Source of the DNA: CAXMMR01 sp965198995
GTDB lineage: Bacteria; Pseudomonadota; Alphaproteobacteria; Acetobacterales; Acetobacteraceae
Direction: 5' to 3'
DNA: 64,000 nucleotides
Assembly (NCBI GenBank): GCA_965198995.1
Contig: CBDAQG010000002.1
Span: 3,038,001-3,102,000, forward strand
Below the pieces are notes generated by a model that was not told the origin of the DNA, did no database searches, and was given only the letters and a program-made list of their open reading frames with translations. Shown in pieces: positions 44,165 to 54,662 of this stretch. A program made the translations under genes and the position numbers. Positions within the stretch are counted from its first letter, which is position 1. Every line of letters begins with the position of its first letter.

Positions 44165-45052
44165 CTAGACGGCCTTGCCGAACAGGCCGGCCGGGCGGAC
44201 GAGCAGCACGATCGCCATGACCACGAAGACGGCGACGGCGGAGCCCGGCGGGTAGAACACGTCGGTGAAGCCCTCGATGATGCCGAGGCCGAAGCCGGTG
44301 AGGATGGCGCCGCCGATCGAGCCCATGCCGCCGATGACGACGACGGCGAAGACGGTGTCGAGCAGCTCCGCCCCCATGCCGGGATTGACCGAGTAGAGCG
44401 GTGCGGCGAGCACGCCGGCGAGGGCCGCGAGCCCGACGCCGACGGCGAAGGTCAGGCTGATCAGCCGCGGCACGTTGACGCCGAAGGCCTGCACCAGGCT
44501 GGGGTTTTCGGTCGCCGCGCGCAGCAGCGCGCCGAGCCGGGTCCGCTCGATGATCAGCCAGGTGACCAGGCAGATCAGGCAGGCGGCCAGCACGACGAAG
44601 CCGCGATAGACCGGCAGGTACATGAAGCCGAGGTTGAGCACGCCGGAGAGCAGCGCCGGCGCGTCGTAGCCGACGCCGGAGACGCCGAAATAGACGGTCA
44701 TCACGCCCTGCAGGAGCTGCGCCAAGCCGAACGTCAGCAGCAGGCCGTACAGGATGTCGAGCTTGTAGACGCGGCTGATCAGCACCCGCTCGAGCAGCAG
44801 GCCAAGGCCGCCGACGATGAGGGGTGCTGCGATCAGCGACGGCCAGAAGCCGATGCCGAGATAGGTGAGCAGGCCCCAGGCGACGAAGGCGCCGATCATG
44901 AACATCGCGCCGTGGGCGAAGTTGATGATCCTCAGCAGGCCGAAGATGATGGCGAGCCCCATCGACAGCATGGCGTAGAACGAACCGTTGATGATGCCGA
45001 GCAGCAGCTGGCCGAACAGCAGCGGCGCCGGCTTGCCGAAGATCATCGTCAT
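44165..45052 (-). CDS. livH: Branched-chain amino acid-type ABC permease LivH
   Basis: A 295-residue permease with about eight hydrophobic segments. Motifs: GIINGSFYAMLSMGLAIIFG, IINFAHGAMFMIGAF and LLRAATENPSLVQAFGVNV (the ATPase-contact loop), plus GGMGSIGGAILTGFGLGIIEG. It starts 12 bases after the binding-protein stop. A 103-base gap separates it from livM, longer than the other spacings in this operon and containing a short direct repeat (CGCTCTAG) near both ends. Confidence 0.92.
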   Translation of the reverse strand: MTMIFGKPAPLLFGQLLLGIINGSFYAMLSMGLAIIFGLLRIINFAHGAMFMIGAFVAWGLLTYLGIGFWPSLIAAPLIVGGLGLLLERVLISRVYKLDILYGLLLTFGLAQLLQGVMTVYFGVSGVGYDAPALLSGVLNLGFMYLPVYRGFVVLAACLICLVTWLIIERTRLGALLRAATENPSLVQAFGVNVPRLISLTFAVGVGLAALAGVLAAPLYSVNPGMGAELLDTVFAVVVIGGMGSIGGAILTGFGLGIIEGFTDVFYPPGSAVAVFVVMAIVLLVRPAGLFGKAV

Positions 45053-45064
45053 CGAGGCGCGACC

Positions 45065-46294
45065 TCAGGATTTGACGAGCGGGCAACCCTCGCTCGCCAG
45101 CGGCGCGAAGGTCTGCTCGGCCGGCGTCGTGTGCAGCAGGTCGTAGTAATCCCACGGGATGCTGCTCTCGCCCGGCTTCTTCACCCGGAACAGGAAGGAG
45201 GGGCACATGAAGCGGCCATCCTCGCGGACCGAGCACTGGCCGAACGCGTCGTCCTGCGTCGGCATCTTTTTCATCTGCGCAACGATTGCGGCGCCGCTCT
45301 TGTTGGCCGCCTCGATGCCGATCGCATCGACCGCCTTCATGAAGTGGGTGACGCCGCTGTAGCAGCCGGCTTGGGCCATCGAGGGGTAGTTGGTCGGCGA
45401 CTTGGTCAGCACGCGCTTGGTGAAGGCGCGCGTCCTGTCGTTCATGTTCCAGTAGAAGCTCTCGGTGAGCACCAGGCCCTGGGCGATCTCCAGGCCCATG
45501 CCGTGGATGTCGTTCAGGTAGATCAGCAGGCCGGCGATCTTCATGCCGCTCTGGGTGATGCCGAACTGGTGCGCCTGCTTGATCGAGTTGACGGTGTCCT
45601 TGCCGGCGTTGGCAAGCCCCAGCACCTGGGCGCCCGAGGACTGCGCCTGCACCAGGAAGGAGGAGAAGTCGGTGGTCTGCGGGAACGGGTAGTCGACGTC
45701 GCCGACCACCGTGCCGCCGGCGGCTTTGACGACGGCGGTCGTCTGGTCACGCAGCAGCTGGCCGAAGGTGTAGTTGGCGGTGATGAAGAACCAGCTCTTG
45801 CCGCCGGCCGCGACCATCGCGCCGCCGGTGGAGTGGGAGAGCATGTAGGTGTCGTACGACCAGTGGATCGTGTCCTCGTTGCATTTCGGACCGGTCAGCG
45901 CCGAGGTCGCGGCGTTGGTGTTGATGTAGGCCTTGTCCTTCTCGCGGGCGACGCCGGCGATGGCGAGGGCGACGGCGGAGTTCGGCACGTCGATCAGCAA
46001 ATCGACGCCGCTGTCGAACCACTGCCGGGCGAGGCCGGCGCCGACATCGGGCTTGTTCTGGTGGTCGCCCTTGATCACGGTGACGTCGTAGCCCTTGGCC
46101 GCGGCACCCCAATCCTCGAGCGCCTGGCGGACGCAGGCGACCGAGGTCTCGCCGCCGACATCGCTGTAGGTGCCCGAGAAGTCGCTGCAGACGCCGATGG
46201 TGAGCGGCTTGCCGGCGGCCCAAGCGCGGCGCGGCAGGCCGCCGACGGTTGCGGCCAATGCGGTGCCGAGGACCGCGCGTCGTTTGACGTCCAT
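45065..46294 (-). CDS. ABC transporter periplasmic substrate-binding protein
   Basis: A 409-residue Peripla_BP_6 type binding protein. The N-terminus MDVKRRAVLGTALAATVGG, then RRAWAA, is an export signal with a twin-Arg start, possibly Tat-dependent. The mature domain starts KPLTIGVCSDFSGTYSDVGG, with DLLIDVPNSAVALAIAGVA and TANYTFGQLLRDQT as family blocks. Members of this branch bind amides, aromatic acids or amino acids. Its position between livF and livH places it in the importer operon. Several Cys (CNEDT, GQCSV, FMCPS) suggest a disulfide. Confidence 0.92.
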   Translation of the reverse strand: MDVKRRAVLGTALAATVGGLPRRAWAAGKPLTIGVCSDFSGTYSDVGGETSVACVRQALEDWGAAAKGYDVTVIKGDHQNKPDVGAGLARQWFDSGVDLLIDVPNSAVALAIAGVAREKDKAYINTNAATSALTGPKCNEDTIHWSYDTYMLSHSTGGAMVAAGGKSWFFITANYTFGQLLRDQTTAVVKAAGGTVVGDVDYPFPQTTDFSSFLVQAQSSGAQVLGLANAGKDTVNSIKQAHQFGITQSGMKIAGLLIYLNDIHGMGLEIAQGLVLTESFYWNMNDRTRAFTKRVLTKSPTNYPSMAQAGCYSGVTHFMKAVDAIGIEAANKSGAAIVAQMKKMPTQDDAFGQCSVREDGRFMCPSFLFRVKKPGESSIPWDYYDLLHTTPAEQTFAPLASEGCPLVKS

Positions 46295-46336
46295 TCTTGT
46301 AACCCTTCAGATGCTGTCTTGGATGTTGCCGTCCGG

Positions 46337-47021
<685 letters not shown>

Positions 47022-47029
<8 letters not shown>

Positions 47030-47804
47030 GGCGGGCTTCAGCGTGGTTCGCTGCAGCATGATCGGTGCCGAGATAGGCGGTGACGACCGCCGGGTCGGTC
47101 GAGACCGTGTCGTAGTTTCCCTCGGCCAGGATCTTGCCGCGCGTCAGCACGGTGATGCGGTCGGACAGGCCGGCGACGACGGACAGGTTGTGCTCGACCA
47201 TCAGGATGGTGCGGCCGACGCGCAACTGGCGGATCAGCCCGACGATGCGCGCGACGTCGGCCTCGGTCATGCCCGCGGTCGGCTCGTCGAGCAGCAGCAG
47301 GGTCGGGCTGAGGGCAAGCGTCGTCGCGATCTCCAAGGCGCGCTTGCGGCCGTAGGACAGCTCGGCGGCGGGCACCTCGGCGAGCTCGGACAGGCCGACC
47401 TCGCCGAGCAGCTCGTGCGCCCGGTCGTGATACTGCCGCAGCAGGCGGTCCGAGCGCCAGAAGTCGAAGCTCGATCCCCGCTGCCGCTGCAGCGCGATGC
47501 GGACGTTCTCGAGCGCGCTGAGATGGCCGAACACCGCCGAGATCTGGAAGCTGCGCACCATGCCGCGGCGGGCAATCTCGGCCGGGCGCAGCCGGGTGAT
47601 GTCGTTGCCCTGAAACAGTATTCGCCCGGCACTCGGCTGCAACGACTTGGTCAGCAGGTTAAAGCAGGTGGTCTTGCCGGCCCCGTTCGGGCCGATCAAG
47701 GCGTGAATGCTGCCGACCTCAACTCGCAGAGCGACATTGTCGACAGCGCGAAAGCCGCCAAATACTTTGGACAACCCGGCCGTTTCCAGGATCGCCTCGC
47801 TCAA
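47022..47804 (-). CDS. livG: ABC transporter ATP-binding protein LivG
   Basis: A 260-residue ATPase. Walker A is LIGPNGAGKTTCFNLLT, the Q-loop region is MVRSFQISAVFGHLSALENV, the signature motif is degenerate (AELSYGRKRALEIATTLA), and Walker B is LLLLDEPTAGMTEAD, all LivG-like. The TTG at 47804 (LSEAILETAGLSKVFGG) is chosen because AGGGTGG lies just upstream. The frame is open back to an ATG at 47948, but those residues come from the MITE-like repeat (ILRAPPLMGSRG) and do not belong to the family. First gene of the importer operon. Confidence 0.88.
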
Positions 47805-47873
47805 TCGGTCGTTCCACCCTGTAGCCTTTTGCCATGCCTCGCACGAAGCCGAATGACGCGCAATGCGTGGAGG

Positions 47874-48052
47874 AAGGCCAGGGGCTTCGCCCCTGGACCC
47901 CATTAAAGGCGGAGCCCTTAAAATCCATTTTCTTATCCATGACTTCATGGCGAGGCCGGTTGCGCGGGGAACAGGTTTTGAGTGGCTTCGCCAAGTCAGA
48001 AAGTGCCCGTCTGGACTCCAAGCGGATGCGGGTCTGGGGGCGCCGCCCCCAG
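47874..48052. repeat. MITE-like element, copy lacking one end
   Basis: The element starts AAGGCCAGGGGCTTCGCCCC, then has CATTAAAGGCGGAGCC, TTAAAATCCATT, GTGGCTTCGCCAAGTCAGAAAG and ATGCGGGTCTGGGGGCGCC with GCCCCCAG. The order matches copy 1 at 14918. The right terminal repeat is missing, cut off next to the stop of the ABC-2 permease gene. Confidence 0.8.
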
Positions 48053-48060
48053 CGGCGGGT

Positions 48061-48822
48061 TCACCGCTTCAGACGATAGCCAGTCTTGAAGATCCACCAG
48101 ATGCCGGCCAGGCAGGCGAGCATGAACACCAGGGTCATGCCCAGGCTGGCGCCGACGGCGATGTCGGAGACGCCGAAGAAGCTCCAGCGGAAGCCGCTGA
48201 TCAGGTAGACCACCGGGTTGAACAGCGTCACCGTCCGCCAGAACGGCGGCAGCATGTTGATCGAGTAGAAGCTGCCGCCGAGGAAGGTGAGTGGGGTGAC
48301 GATCAGCGCCGGCACGAGGTTCAGCTTCTCGAAATTGTCGGCCCAGATGCCGATGATGAAGCCGAACAGGCTGAAGGTCAGCGACGTCAGGACCAGGAAG
48401 GCGATCATCCACAGCGGATGGAGGATGCCGTAGGGGACGAACAGGCGGGCGGTGGCCAGGATGATCAGGCCGAGCAGCATCGACTTGCTGGCCGCCGCGC
48501 CGACATAGCCGAGCACGATCTCGAGCGGCGAGATCGGGGCGGAAAGCAGCTCGTAGATGGTGCCGACGAATTTCGGAAAGTAGATGCCGAACGAGGCGTT
48601 GGCGATGCTCTGCGTCAGCAGCGACAGCATGACGAGGCCGGGGACGATGAAGGCGCCGTAGCGCACGCCGTCGATCGCGCCCAGGTGCGAGCCCATCGCG
48701 CTGCCGAAGACGACGAAGTAGAGCGCGGTGGCGAGCACCGGCGAGACGACGCTCTGCAGCAGCGTCCGCCAGGTGCGGCTCATCTCGAAGCGGTAGATCG
48801 CCCGGATGGCGTAGACGTTCAT
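48061..48822 (-). CDS. ABC-2 type exporter permease
   Basis: A 253-residue permease with six hydrophobic segments and the ABC-2 signature region LTFLGGSFYSINMLPPFWRTV near residues 175-195. N-terminal RAIYRFEMSRTWRTLLQSVVSPVL is the usual coupling helix. It resembles YadH-type exporters. It follows the ATPase gene by 10 bases on the minus strand, so the two form a complete small exporter. The substrate is unknown. Confidence 0.9.
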   Translation of the reverse strand: MNVYAIRAIYRFEMSRTWRTLLQSVVSPVLATALYFVVFGSAMGSHLGAIDGVRYGAFIVPGLVMLSLLTQSIANASFGIYFPKFVGTIYELLSAPISPLEIVLGYVGAAASKSMLLGLIILATARLFVPYGILHPLWMIAFLVLTSLTFSLFGFIIGIWADNFEKLNLVPALIVTPLTFLGGSFYSINMLPPFWRTVTLFNPVVYLISGFRWSFFGVSDIAVGASLGMTLVFMLACLAGIWWIFKTGYRLKR

Positions 48823-48832
48823 GGCTTGGGCG

Positions 48833-49798
<966 letters not shown>

Positions 49799-49966
49799 CG
49801 TGCGGTGGGTTCCGGCGTCGGCTTGAGGATGATGGTCTGGCCGATGCGTCGAGCCCGCCTCTATCGCGTCGACAGCCGCGCCGCAATCGTGCACCGGCCG
49901 GCGTGGCTCGACGCGCTCTGACGCGCGGCGCAGAGTGCGGCCCCTGCGAGCGAGGACGGGGGAACA

Positions 49967-50797
49967 ATGCCACGGCAAGCGGCGAACCGGAACACCGACG
50001 AGCTCGGCCAGGATGTCGAGCTCCTGCAGCGCGACGGCATCGTCGCCCGCCGGGGCGCGTTCAGTCGGGAGTGGGCGGAGCGGCTGCGGGCGGACATGAT
50101 GGAGGCCTTCTGGCCGGCCATCCAGCGGCCGGGCGGCGCGATCGGCCGTGGTCCCAGGCGCTGGTATGTCGAGCTGCATCCCGAGGCGCTGAGCGGCTTC
50201 GTCGAGCTGGTGACGCACCCTTGGGTCGTGGGCCTGTGCGAGCGGGTATTGGGGCCGGACTGGCAGATCGTCGAGGTCGGCTTCGACACCCCGTTCGAAG
50301 GGGCGCAGGACCAGCCGTGGCATCGCGACTTCCCCGCGCCGCCGGAGAGTTACGAGGGCCGGCGCATCACCTCGCTCGCCTTCAACCTCACCGGCGTCGA
50401 CGTCGCCGAGGACATGGGGCCGTTCGAGGTCGCGCCGGGCACGCAGTGGGATGACGGGCGCGGCTGGAACCACGAGATGTTCCCCGATGCGAGCCTCTAT
50501 TCGCGCTTCGCCGAGCGCGCGGTGCGCAAGTATCCGCGCCTGGGCGACATCTCCTGCCGCTCGGCGCTGACCCTGCATCGCGGCACCCGGCACGCCTCGC
50601 AGGTGCCGCGCCCGGCGCTGGTGCTCGGCGTCGATGCGCCCGGCGCCGGGCACGCCGCGCTGCACGACATGATGGTCACCCGCGCGTATCACGCCGCGCT
50701 GCCCGCAGCGACGCGGGCGCATCTGCATTGCCGGGTGGTCGACGCGCTGGAGCCCATCGTCCAGAAGCACGACATCGAAGGCCTGGTGATGGGCTGA
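49967..50797 (+). CDS. Phytanoyl-CoA dioxygenase (PhyH) family protein
   Basis: A 276-residue Fe(II)/2-oxoglutarate-type dioxygenase. The iron ligands His-x-Asp are in QDQPWHRDFPAPP and the distal His is in ALTLHRGTRHAS; a following Arg could bind 2-oxoglutarate. The cupin core includes ITSLAFNLTGVDVAEDMGPFEVAPGTQW. Substrate unknown; members hydroxylate lipids, alkaloids or secondary metabolites. It ends 4 bases before the MetX-like gene, so the two are co-transcribed. Confidence 0.85.
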   Translation: MPRQAANRNTDELGQDVELLQRDGIVARRGAFSREWAERLRADMMEAFWPAIQRPGGAIGRGPRRWYVELHPEALSGFVELVTHPWVVGLCERVLGPDWQIVEVGFDTPFEGAQDQPWHRDFPAPPESYEGRRITSLAFNLTGVDVAEDMGPFEVAPGTQWDDGRGWNHEMFPDASLYSRFAERAVRKYPRLGDISCRSALTLHRGTRHASQVPRPALVLGVDAPGAGHAALHDMMVTRAYHAALPAATRAHLHCRVVDALEPIVQKHDIEGLVMG

Positions 50798-50801
50798 CGC
50801 G

Positions 50802-51983
50802 ATGAGGGCCACGGCCGCGGCCTGCCTGATAGCGACGCTGGCCGCCGCCGGCGCGGCCGCGGCGCCGACCAACCCGGCGCCGGCCGAGCCGGTGCAGCAT
50901 GAGTTCGTCATCAACGGCTTTGCGACCGAGCACGGCGCAATGCTGCCCGAGGCGCGCATCGTCTACGGCACCTACGGGCAGCTCGACCCGGCCGGCGACA
51001 ACGCGGTGCTGCTGCCGTCGCACTTCATGGCCGACATGCACGGCTACGGATGGCTGGTCGGGCCTGGCCGCGCCCTCGATCCGACGAAGCTGTTCATCGT
51101 CACCAGCGAGCTGTTCGGCAACGGCCGCTCCTCCTCGCCGAGCAACACGCCCGAGCCGTTCCACGGCCCGCGCTTTCCGCTGATGACGATCCGCGACAAC
51201 GTCAACGCCGTGCACCGCCTGCTGACCGAGGCGCTGCACGTGCGGCATCTGCAGGCCGTGATCGGCTTCAGCATGGGCGCCCAGCAGGCGCTGCAATGGG
51301 CGGTCAGCTACCCCGACTTCATGGACCGCATCGTCGCCACCTCCGGCACCGCCAAGACCTACGGCCACGGCATCGTCCGCCTGGAGGGCCAGATCGCCGC
51401 GCTCACCGCCGACCCGGTGTTTGACGGCGGCAACTACAAGACGGAGCCGAGCACCGGTATCGCCGCGACCTCGCTGGTCTGGCTCGGCTGGCTCTACTCG
51501 CAGGAATGGTGGCGGCGCGAGCTGTGGCGGGCCGACAACCCGGCCGGCGCGACGCTGCAGCAGGCGATCGACCGCTATGTGGCCGAGTTCTTCACCGGCG
51601 ACGACGCCAACGATCTGATCCTGCAGATGCACACCTGGGAGAGCAACGACGTCGGCGCCACCAGCCCGTTCCACGGCGACGTCGAAGCCGCACTGCGCTC
51701 GATCAAGGTTCCGGTGCTTTACATGCCGTCCGCCACCGACCTGTACTTCCCGCTCGAGGACGCAAAGTACGAGGCGGCATTCATCCCGCATTGCGACCTG
51801 ACGCCGATCCCCTCGCTGTGGGGCCATCCCGCCGGCGCCGGCGCCAGCCCAGCGGACGCGACGTTCCTGAATGAGCATGTCGCGGCGTTCATGAGTGAGG
51901 AAGGCCAGGGCTCTGCCCTGGACCCGTCACGCGATAGCGTGCTGCGCACGACGGGGGCGGCGCCCCCAGACCCGCATCACTAA
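50802..51983 (+). CDS. Exported MetX-like alpha/beta hydrolase with repeat-derived tail
   Basis: A 393-residue alpha/beta-fold protein related to homoserine O-acetyltransferase. The nucleophile elbow is IGFSMGAQQALQWAV and the Asp region is LYMPSATDLYFPLED, with His in SLWGHPAGAG. Unlike MetX it has an N-terminal signal peptide (AACLIATLAAAGAAAA, cleavage before PTNP), so it acts outside the cytoplasm and is unlikely to make methionine. The last 27 or so residues (EGQGSALDPSRDS...GAAPPDPHH) and the stop codon come from the MITE-like element at 51901. The ancestral protein probably ended near AAFMS. Confidence 0.82.
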   Translation: MRATAAACLIATLAAAGAAAAPTNPAPAEPVQHEFVINGFATEHGAMLPEARIVYGTYGQLDPAGDNAVLLPSHFMADMHGYGWLVGPGRALDPTKLFIVTSELFGNGRSSSPSNTPEPFHGPRFPLMTIRDNVNAVHRLLTEALHVRHLQAVIGFSMGAQQALQWAVSYPDFMDRIVATSGTAKTYGHGIVRLEGQIAALTADPVFDGGNYKTEPSTGIAATSLVWLGWLYSQEWWRRELWRADNPAGATLQQAIDRYVAEFFTGDDANDLILQMHTWESNDVGATSPFHGDVEAALRSIKVPVLYMPSATDLYFPLEDAKYEAAFIPHCDLTPIPSLWGHPAGAGASPADATFLNEHVAAFMSEEGQGSALDPSRDSVLRTTGAAPPDPHH

Positions 51984-52184
51984 GGAGGCTGGATACGCTC
52001 TCTCTTGCTTGGCGAAGCCATTCGATCCTGCCTCCCACACCACGGACCTCAGCGTGGGACCATGGATCAGGAATGGATTTTAAAGGCTCCGCCTTTAATG
52101 GGGTCCAGGGGCGGAGTGAGCCAAAGGTTCCGACTGCGCATACGCGCAGTTGGAAGGGCTCACGGAGGGAAAGCCCCTGGCCTT
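51901..52184. repeat. MITE-like element, full-length copy (inverted)
   Basis: The 284-bp element has inverted ends AAGGCCAGGGCT and AGCCCCTGGCCTT. Read on the minus strand its inner blocks follow the order of copy 1 at 14918, including the GGCTCA inverted repeat around AACTGCGC and TTAAAATCCATT. It spans the end of the MetX-like gene and stops 20 bases before the SDR start. Confidence 0.82.
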
Positions 52185-52203
52185 ATCTTCTACGGGAGGC
52201 AAA

Positions 52204-52977
52204 ATGATCGAGTATTTCTCACTGGCTGGGCGGGTGGCGTTGGTGACCGGCGGCTCGCGCGGCATTGGGGCGATGATTGCCGAGGGGTTCCTCAAGGCCG
52301 GCGCGGCCAAGGTCTACATCACGGCGCGCAAGGCGGGACCGTGCCAGGAGGCGGCGGAGCGGCTGTCGGCGTTCGGCGCCTGCATCGCCCTGCCGGGCGA
52401 CGTCTCGGGCGCCACGGGCGCGCGGGCGATGGCCGAGCGGTTCCTGCGCCACGAGGACGGGCTCGACATCCTGGTCAACAACGCCGGCGCGGCCTGGGGC
52501 GCGCCGTTCGACGAGTTTCCCGAGAGCGGCTGGGACAAGGTGATCGACCTCAACCTCAAGACGCCGCTGTTCCTCACCCAGGCGCTGCATGCGGCGCTCA
52601 AGCTGCGCGCGACGCAGGGCAAGCCGAGCAAGGTGATCAACATTGCCAGCATCGACGGCGTCTCGGTCAACATGCAGGAGACGTACTCATATGCCGCCAG
52701 CAAGGCGGGGCTGATCCATCTGACCAAGCGGATGGCGCTGCGGTTGATCGATGACGACATCGTCGTCAACGCGATCGCGCCGGGCGCTTTCGCCAGCGAC
52801 ATGAACCGCGACGCGCGCGACCATGCCGACGAGGTCTCCGAGCGGATTCCGTCGCGCCGCATCGGCGCGAAGGAGGACATCGCGGGAAGTGCGGTTTACC
52901 TGGCGTCGCGCGCGGGGGATTACGTCGTCGGCGGGACGCTGGTGGTGGATGGCGGGATGGCGTGGAAACGGGGCTGA
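52204..52977 (+). CDS. Short-chain dehydrogenase/reductase
   Basis: A 257-residue classical SDR: VALVTGGSRGIGAMIAEGFL, DILVNNAGAAWGAP, NIASIDGVS (Ser), TYSYAASKAGLIHLTKRMAL (Tyr, Lys) and the C-terminal GGTLVVDGGMAW. TARKAG after strand 2 suggests NADP. The ATG at 52204 follows GGGAGG. It resembles fabG/3-oxoacyl reductase or RhlG-type enzymes; the substrate is unknown. It is bordered by a MITE-like copy upstream and a poly-T/A hairpin repeat downstream. Confidence 0.9.
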   Translation: MIEYFSLAGRVALVTGGSRGIGAMIAEGFLKAGAAKVYITARKAGPCQEAAERLSAFGACIALPGDVSGATGARAMAERFLRHEDGLDILVNNAGAAWGAPFDEFPESGWDKVIDLNLKTPLFLTQALHAALKLRATQGKPSKVINIASIDGVSVNMQETYSYAASKAGLIHLTKRMALRLIDDDIVVNAIAPGAFASDMNRDARDHADEVSERIPSRRIGAKEDIAGSAVYLASRAGDYVVGGTLVVDGGMAWKRG

Positions 52978-52984
52978 GGAAGGA

Positions 52985-53104
52985 AGCGGTTCTTTTTTGA
53001 AAAAAAGAACCAAAAAACTTTTATTCGATTTGTCGATCCAAGGCCAAATGCGTCTCTGAACAAGCAAAAGTTTTTTGCTTCTTTTTTTCAAAAAAGAAGC
53101 CCTT
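52985..53104. terminator. Poly-T/A hairpin repeat, bidirectional terminator
   Basis: Two opposed hairpins (stem ends GGTTCTTTTTT at 52988 and GCTTCTTTTTT at 53077), each next to CAAAAAACTTTTA or CAAAAGTTTTTTG, lie exactly between two convergent genes. They are positioned to end transcription in both directions. Same family as 7445-7556 and 10139-10170. Confidence 0.75.
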
Positions 53105-53112
53105 TCTACCCG

Positions 53113-54240
53113 TCAGCCCGCCACCCCCTCGGCCCGCAGCACCTGCGGGATCGCGGTCTTGACCTGGAAGTAGCCACGGCTGGCGTGCGGCCAGGCGGCG
53201 GTGTCCCACGCGCGGCGCAGGCGCTGGCACGTGGGAAGCGCCGAGGCGGACGGGCCGACCGGGGCCCAGGCGGCGACGATGGGCAGGCCGTCGTTCCAGC
53301 CTTCCTCGAAGGGGACGGCCGGGCAGTCGAAATGGGCGGCGCCGCGGTTCAGCGCGTCGGCGAGCGCGGCGCTGTCGGCGGCGCGGACGCGGTCGGCGGC
53401 GTTCGGGGCGTGGGCGAGCAGGCCGGCGACGCGGCGGACGGTGGCGGGCGCGACCGGCAGGCTTTCGGGATGCAGGTCATCGACGTGCAGCAGCAGGGCG
53501 ACCTCGCCGTGCGGGGGCTCTTCGGCGGCCGGCAGCGGCTGGAGGGGGGCGGCGGCGTCCTCTTGCAGGGCGACGGGGCGCTCGTTCAGGCCGGTGGGGT
53601 CGTAGCGGCCGTCGGTGTAGCGGCGGATGTTCTCGGCCCGGGCGGCGTAGGCCTTGCCGCGGGTGTGCAGGCCGGCGACCCAGCGCCAGGACAGCGTGTT
53701 GCTGGCCGGATCGCCGTCGACGAGGTGGCGGAGGAAGAAGTCGGCGCCGAGCGCCCAGGGCAGGTGCAAGGTGAAGATCCAGATCGAGGCGAACCACATG
53801 CGGGTGTGGTTGTGCAGCCAGCCGGTGGCGACGAGCTCGTGCGCCCAATCATCAAAGCAGGCGATGCCGGTCTGCCCGGCGGTGGCGCTGTCCAGGGCGC
53901 GGGAGAGGCCGCTGGGCTGGGGCCTCCCGGTCTCGGCCAGGTAGCTGGTCCACAGGGTCGGGCGGGTTTCCAGGTGGCCCTTGAAGTAGCTGCGCCAGAA
54001 CACCTCCTGGACGAATTTCTCGGCGCCGGCGGTGCCGTGCGCCTCGAGCGCCGCGACAACGGCCTCGCGCTCCAGCACCAGGCGGCGGCGCAGCCAGGGG
54101 GAGAGCGCGGAGGTGGCCTGCTCGCCGTCCGGGCCCGGGTCGGCGTTGCGGCCGGCGGCGTAGTCGCGGCCGAGCGAGGCGGTGACGGTGGCGAGGTGGT
54201 CGAGCCCGGCGGCGCGGGTCATTGGGAAGCGTCTGTCCAT
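53113..54240 (-). CDS. Photolyase/cryptochrome-like FAD protein lacking N-terminal domain
   Basis: A 375-residue protein whose first 230 residues match the helical FAD-binding domain of DNA photolyases: SALSPWLRRRLVLEREAVVAAL, FVQEVFWRSYFKG, WAHELVATGWLHNHTRMWFASIW and SNTLSWRWVAGLHTRGKAYAARAENIRRYT. The usual N-terminal alpha/beta antenna domain is absent. The C-terminal 145 residues (GEVALLLHVDDLHPESL onward) are not part of a photolyase and I do not recognise them. Several upstream in-frame starts exist; the ATG at 54240 with AGGG nearby is taken. A light-sensing or repair role is inferred. Confidence 0.78.
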   Translation of the reverse strand: MDRRFPMTRAAGLDHLATVTASLGRDYAAGRNADPGPDGEQATSALSPWLRRRLVLEREAVVAALEAHGTAGAEKFVQEVFWRSYFKGHLETRPTLWTSYLAETGRPQPSGLSRALDSATAGQTGIACFDDWAHELVATGWLHNHTRMWFASIWIFTLHLPWALGADFFLRHLVDGDPASNTLSWRWVAGLHTRGKAYAARAENIRRYTDGRYDPTGLNERPVALQEDAAAPLQPLPAAEEPPHGEVALLLHVDDLHPESLPVAPATVRRVAGLLAHAPNAADRVRAADSAALADALNRGAAHFDCPAVPFEEGWNDGLPIVAAWAPVGPSASALPTCQRLRRAWDTAAWPHASRGYFQVKTAIPQVLRAEGVAG

Positions 54241-54405
54241 CAGCCCTAGATAGTCGCGCCCGCCGGTTCGGGAATGCGCGGCGGAGCGATCGGCTCAGCG
54301 GTGCCCTAAGGGAACGGTGTTCCAAAGGGTTCTCTCTTGGCTTGCGCAGCCCACCAAATGGCCGCGCGGCTCGCCGTCCGACCGCCTGGGCCACAGTCCC
54401 TGACG

Positions 54406-54517
54406 AGATGTTTCCAAAGCCTCGGCTTTGGTGGGGTCAAGGGGCGGACCGAGCCAAAAGGTTGCGACTGCGCGGAGCGCAATTGGCAAGGCTCGCGGAG
54501 GGAAAGCCCCTTGCCTT
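54406..54517. repeat. MITE-like repeat, subfamily 2, best copy
   Basis: Read on the minus strand: AAGGCAAGGGGCTTTCCCTCC, a GAGCCTTGCC and GGCTCGG inverted pair around AATTGCGC, CCCCTTGACCCC, and AAAGCC-GAGGCTTTGG. It parallels the first half of the main MITE-like family with consistent differences (GGCAAGG for GGCCAGG). The remainder of 54241-54662 holds no gene; TTGAGAGTGC is repeated directly at 54605 and 54650, the second just before the next start codon. Confidence 0.65.
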
Positions 54518-54662
54518 CCTCTTTCCCCTAGGCCTGTCCAAGCACCCGCTTCGATCTAGGGTTGTGGTCACGCCCACCAGCAGGCAGGATCATCGTGTGC
54601 GCGGTTGAGAGTGCGGCTGTGTCCACCCTCAATCTTGCGTTGCTGGACCTTGAGAGTGCACA

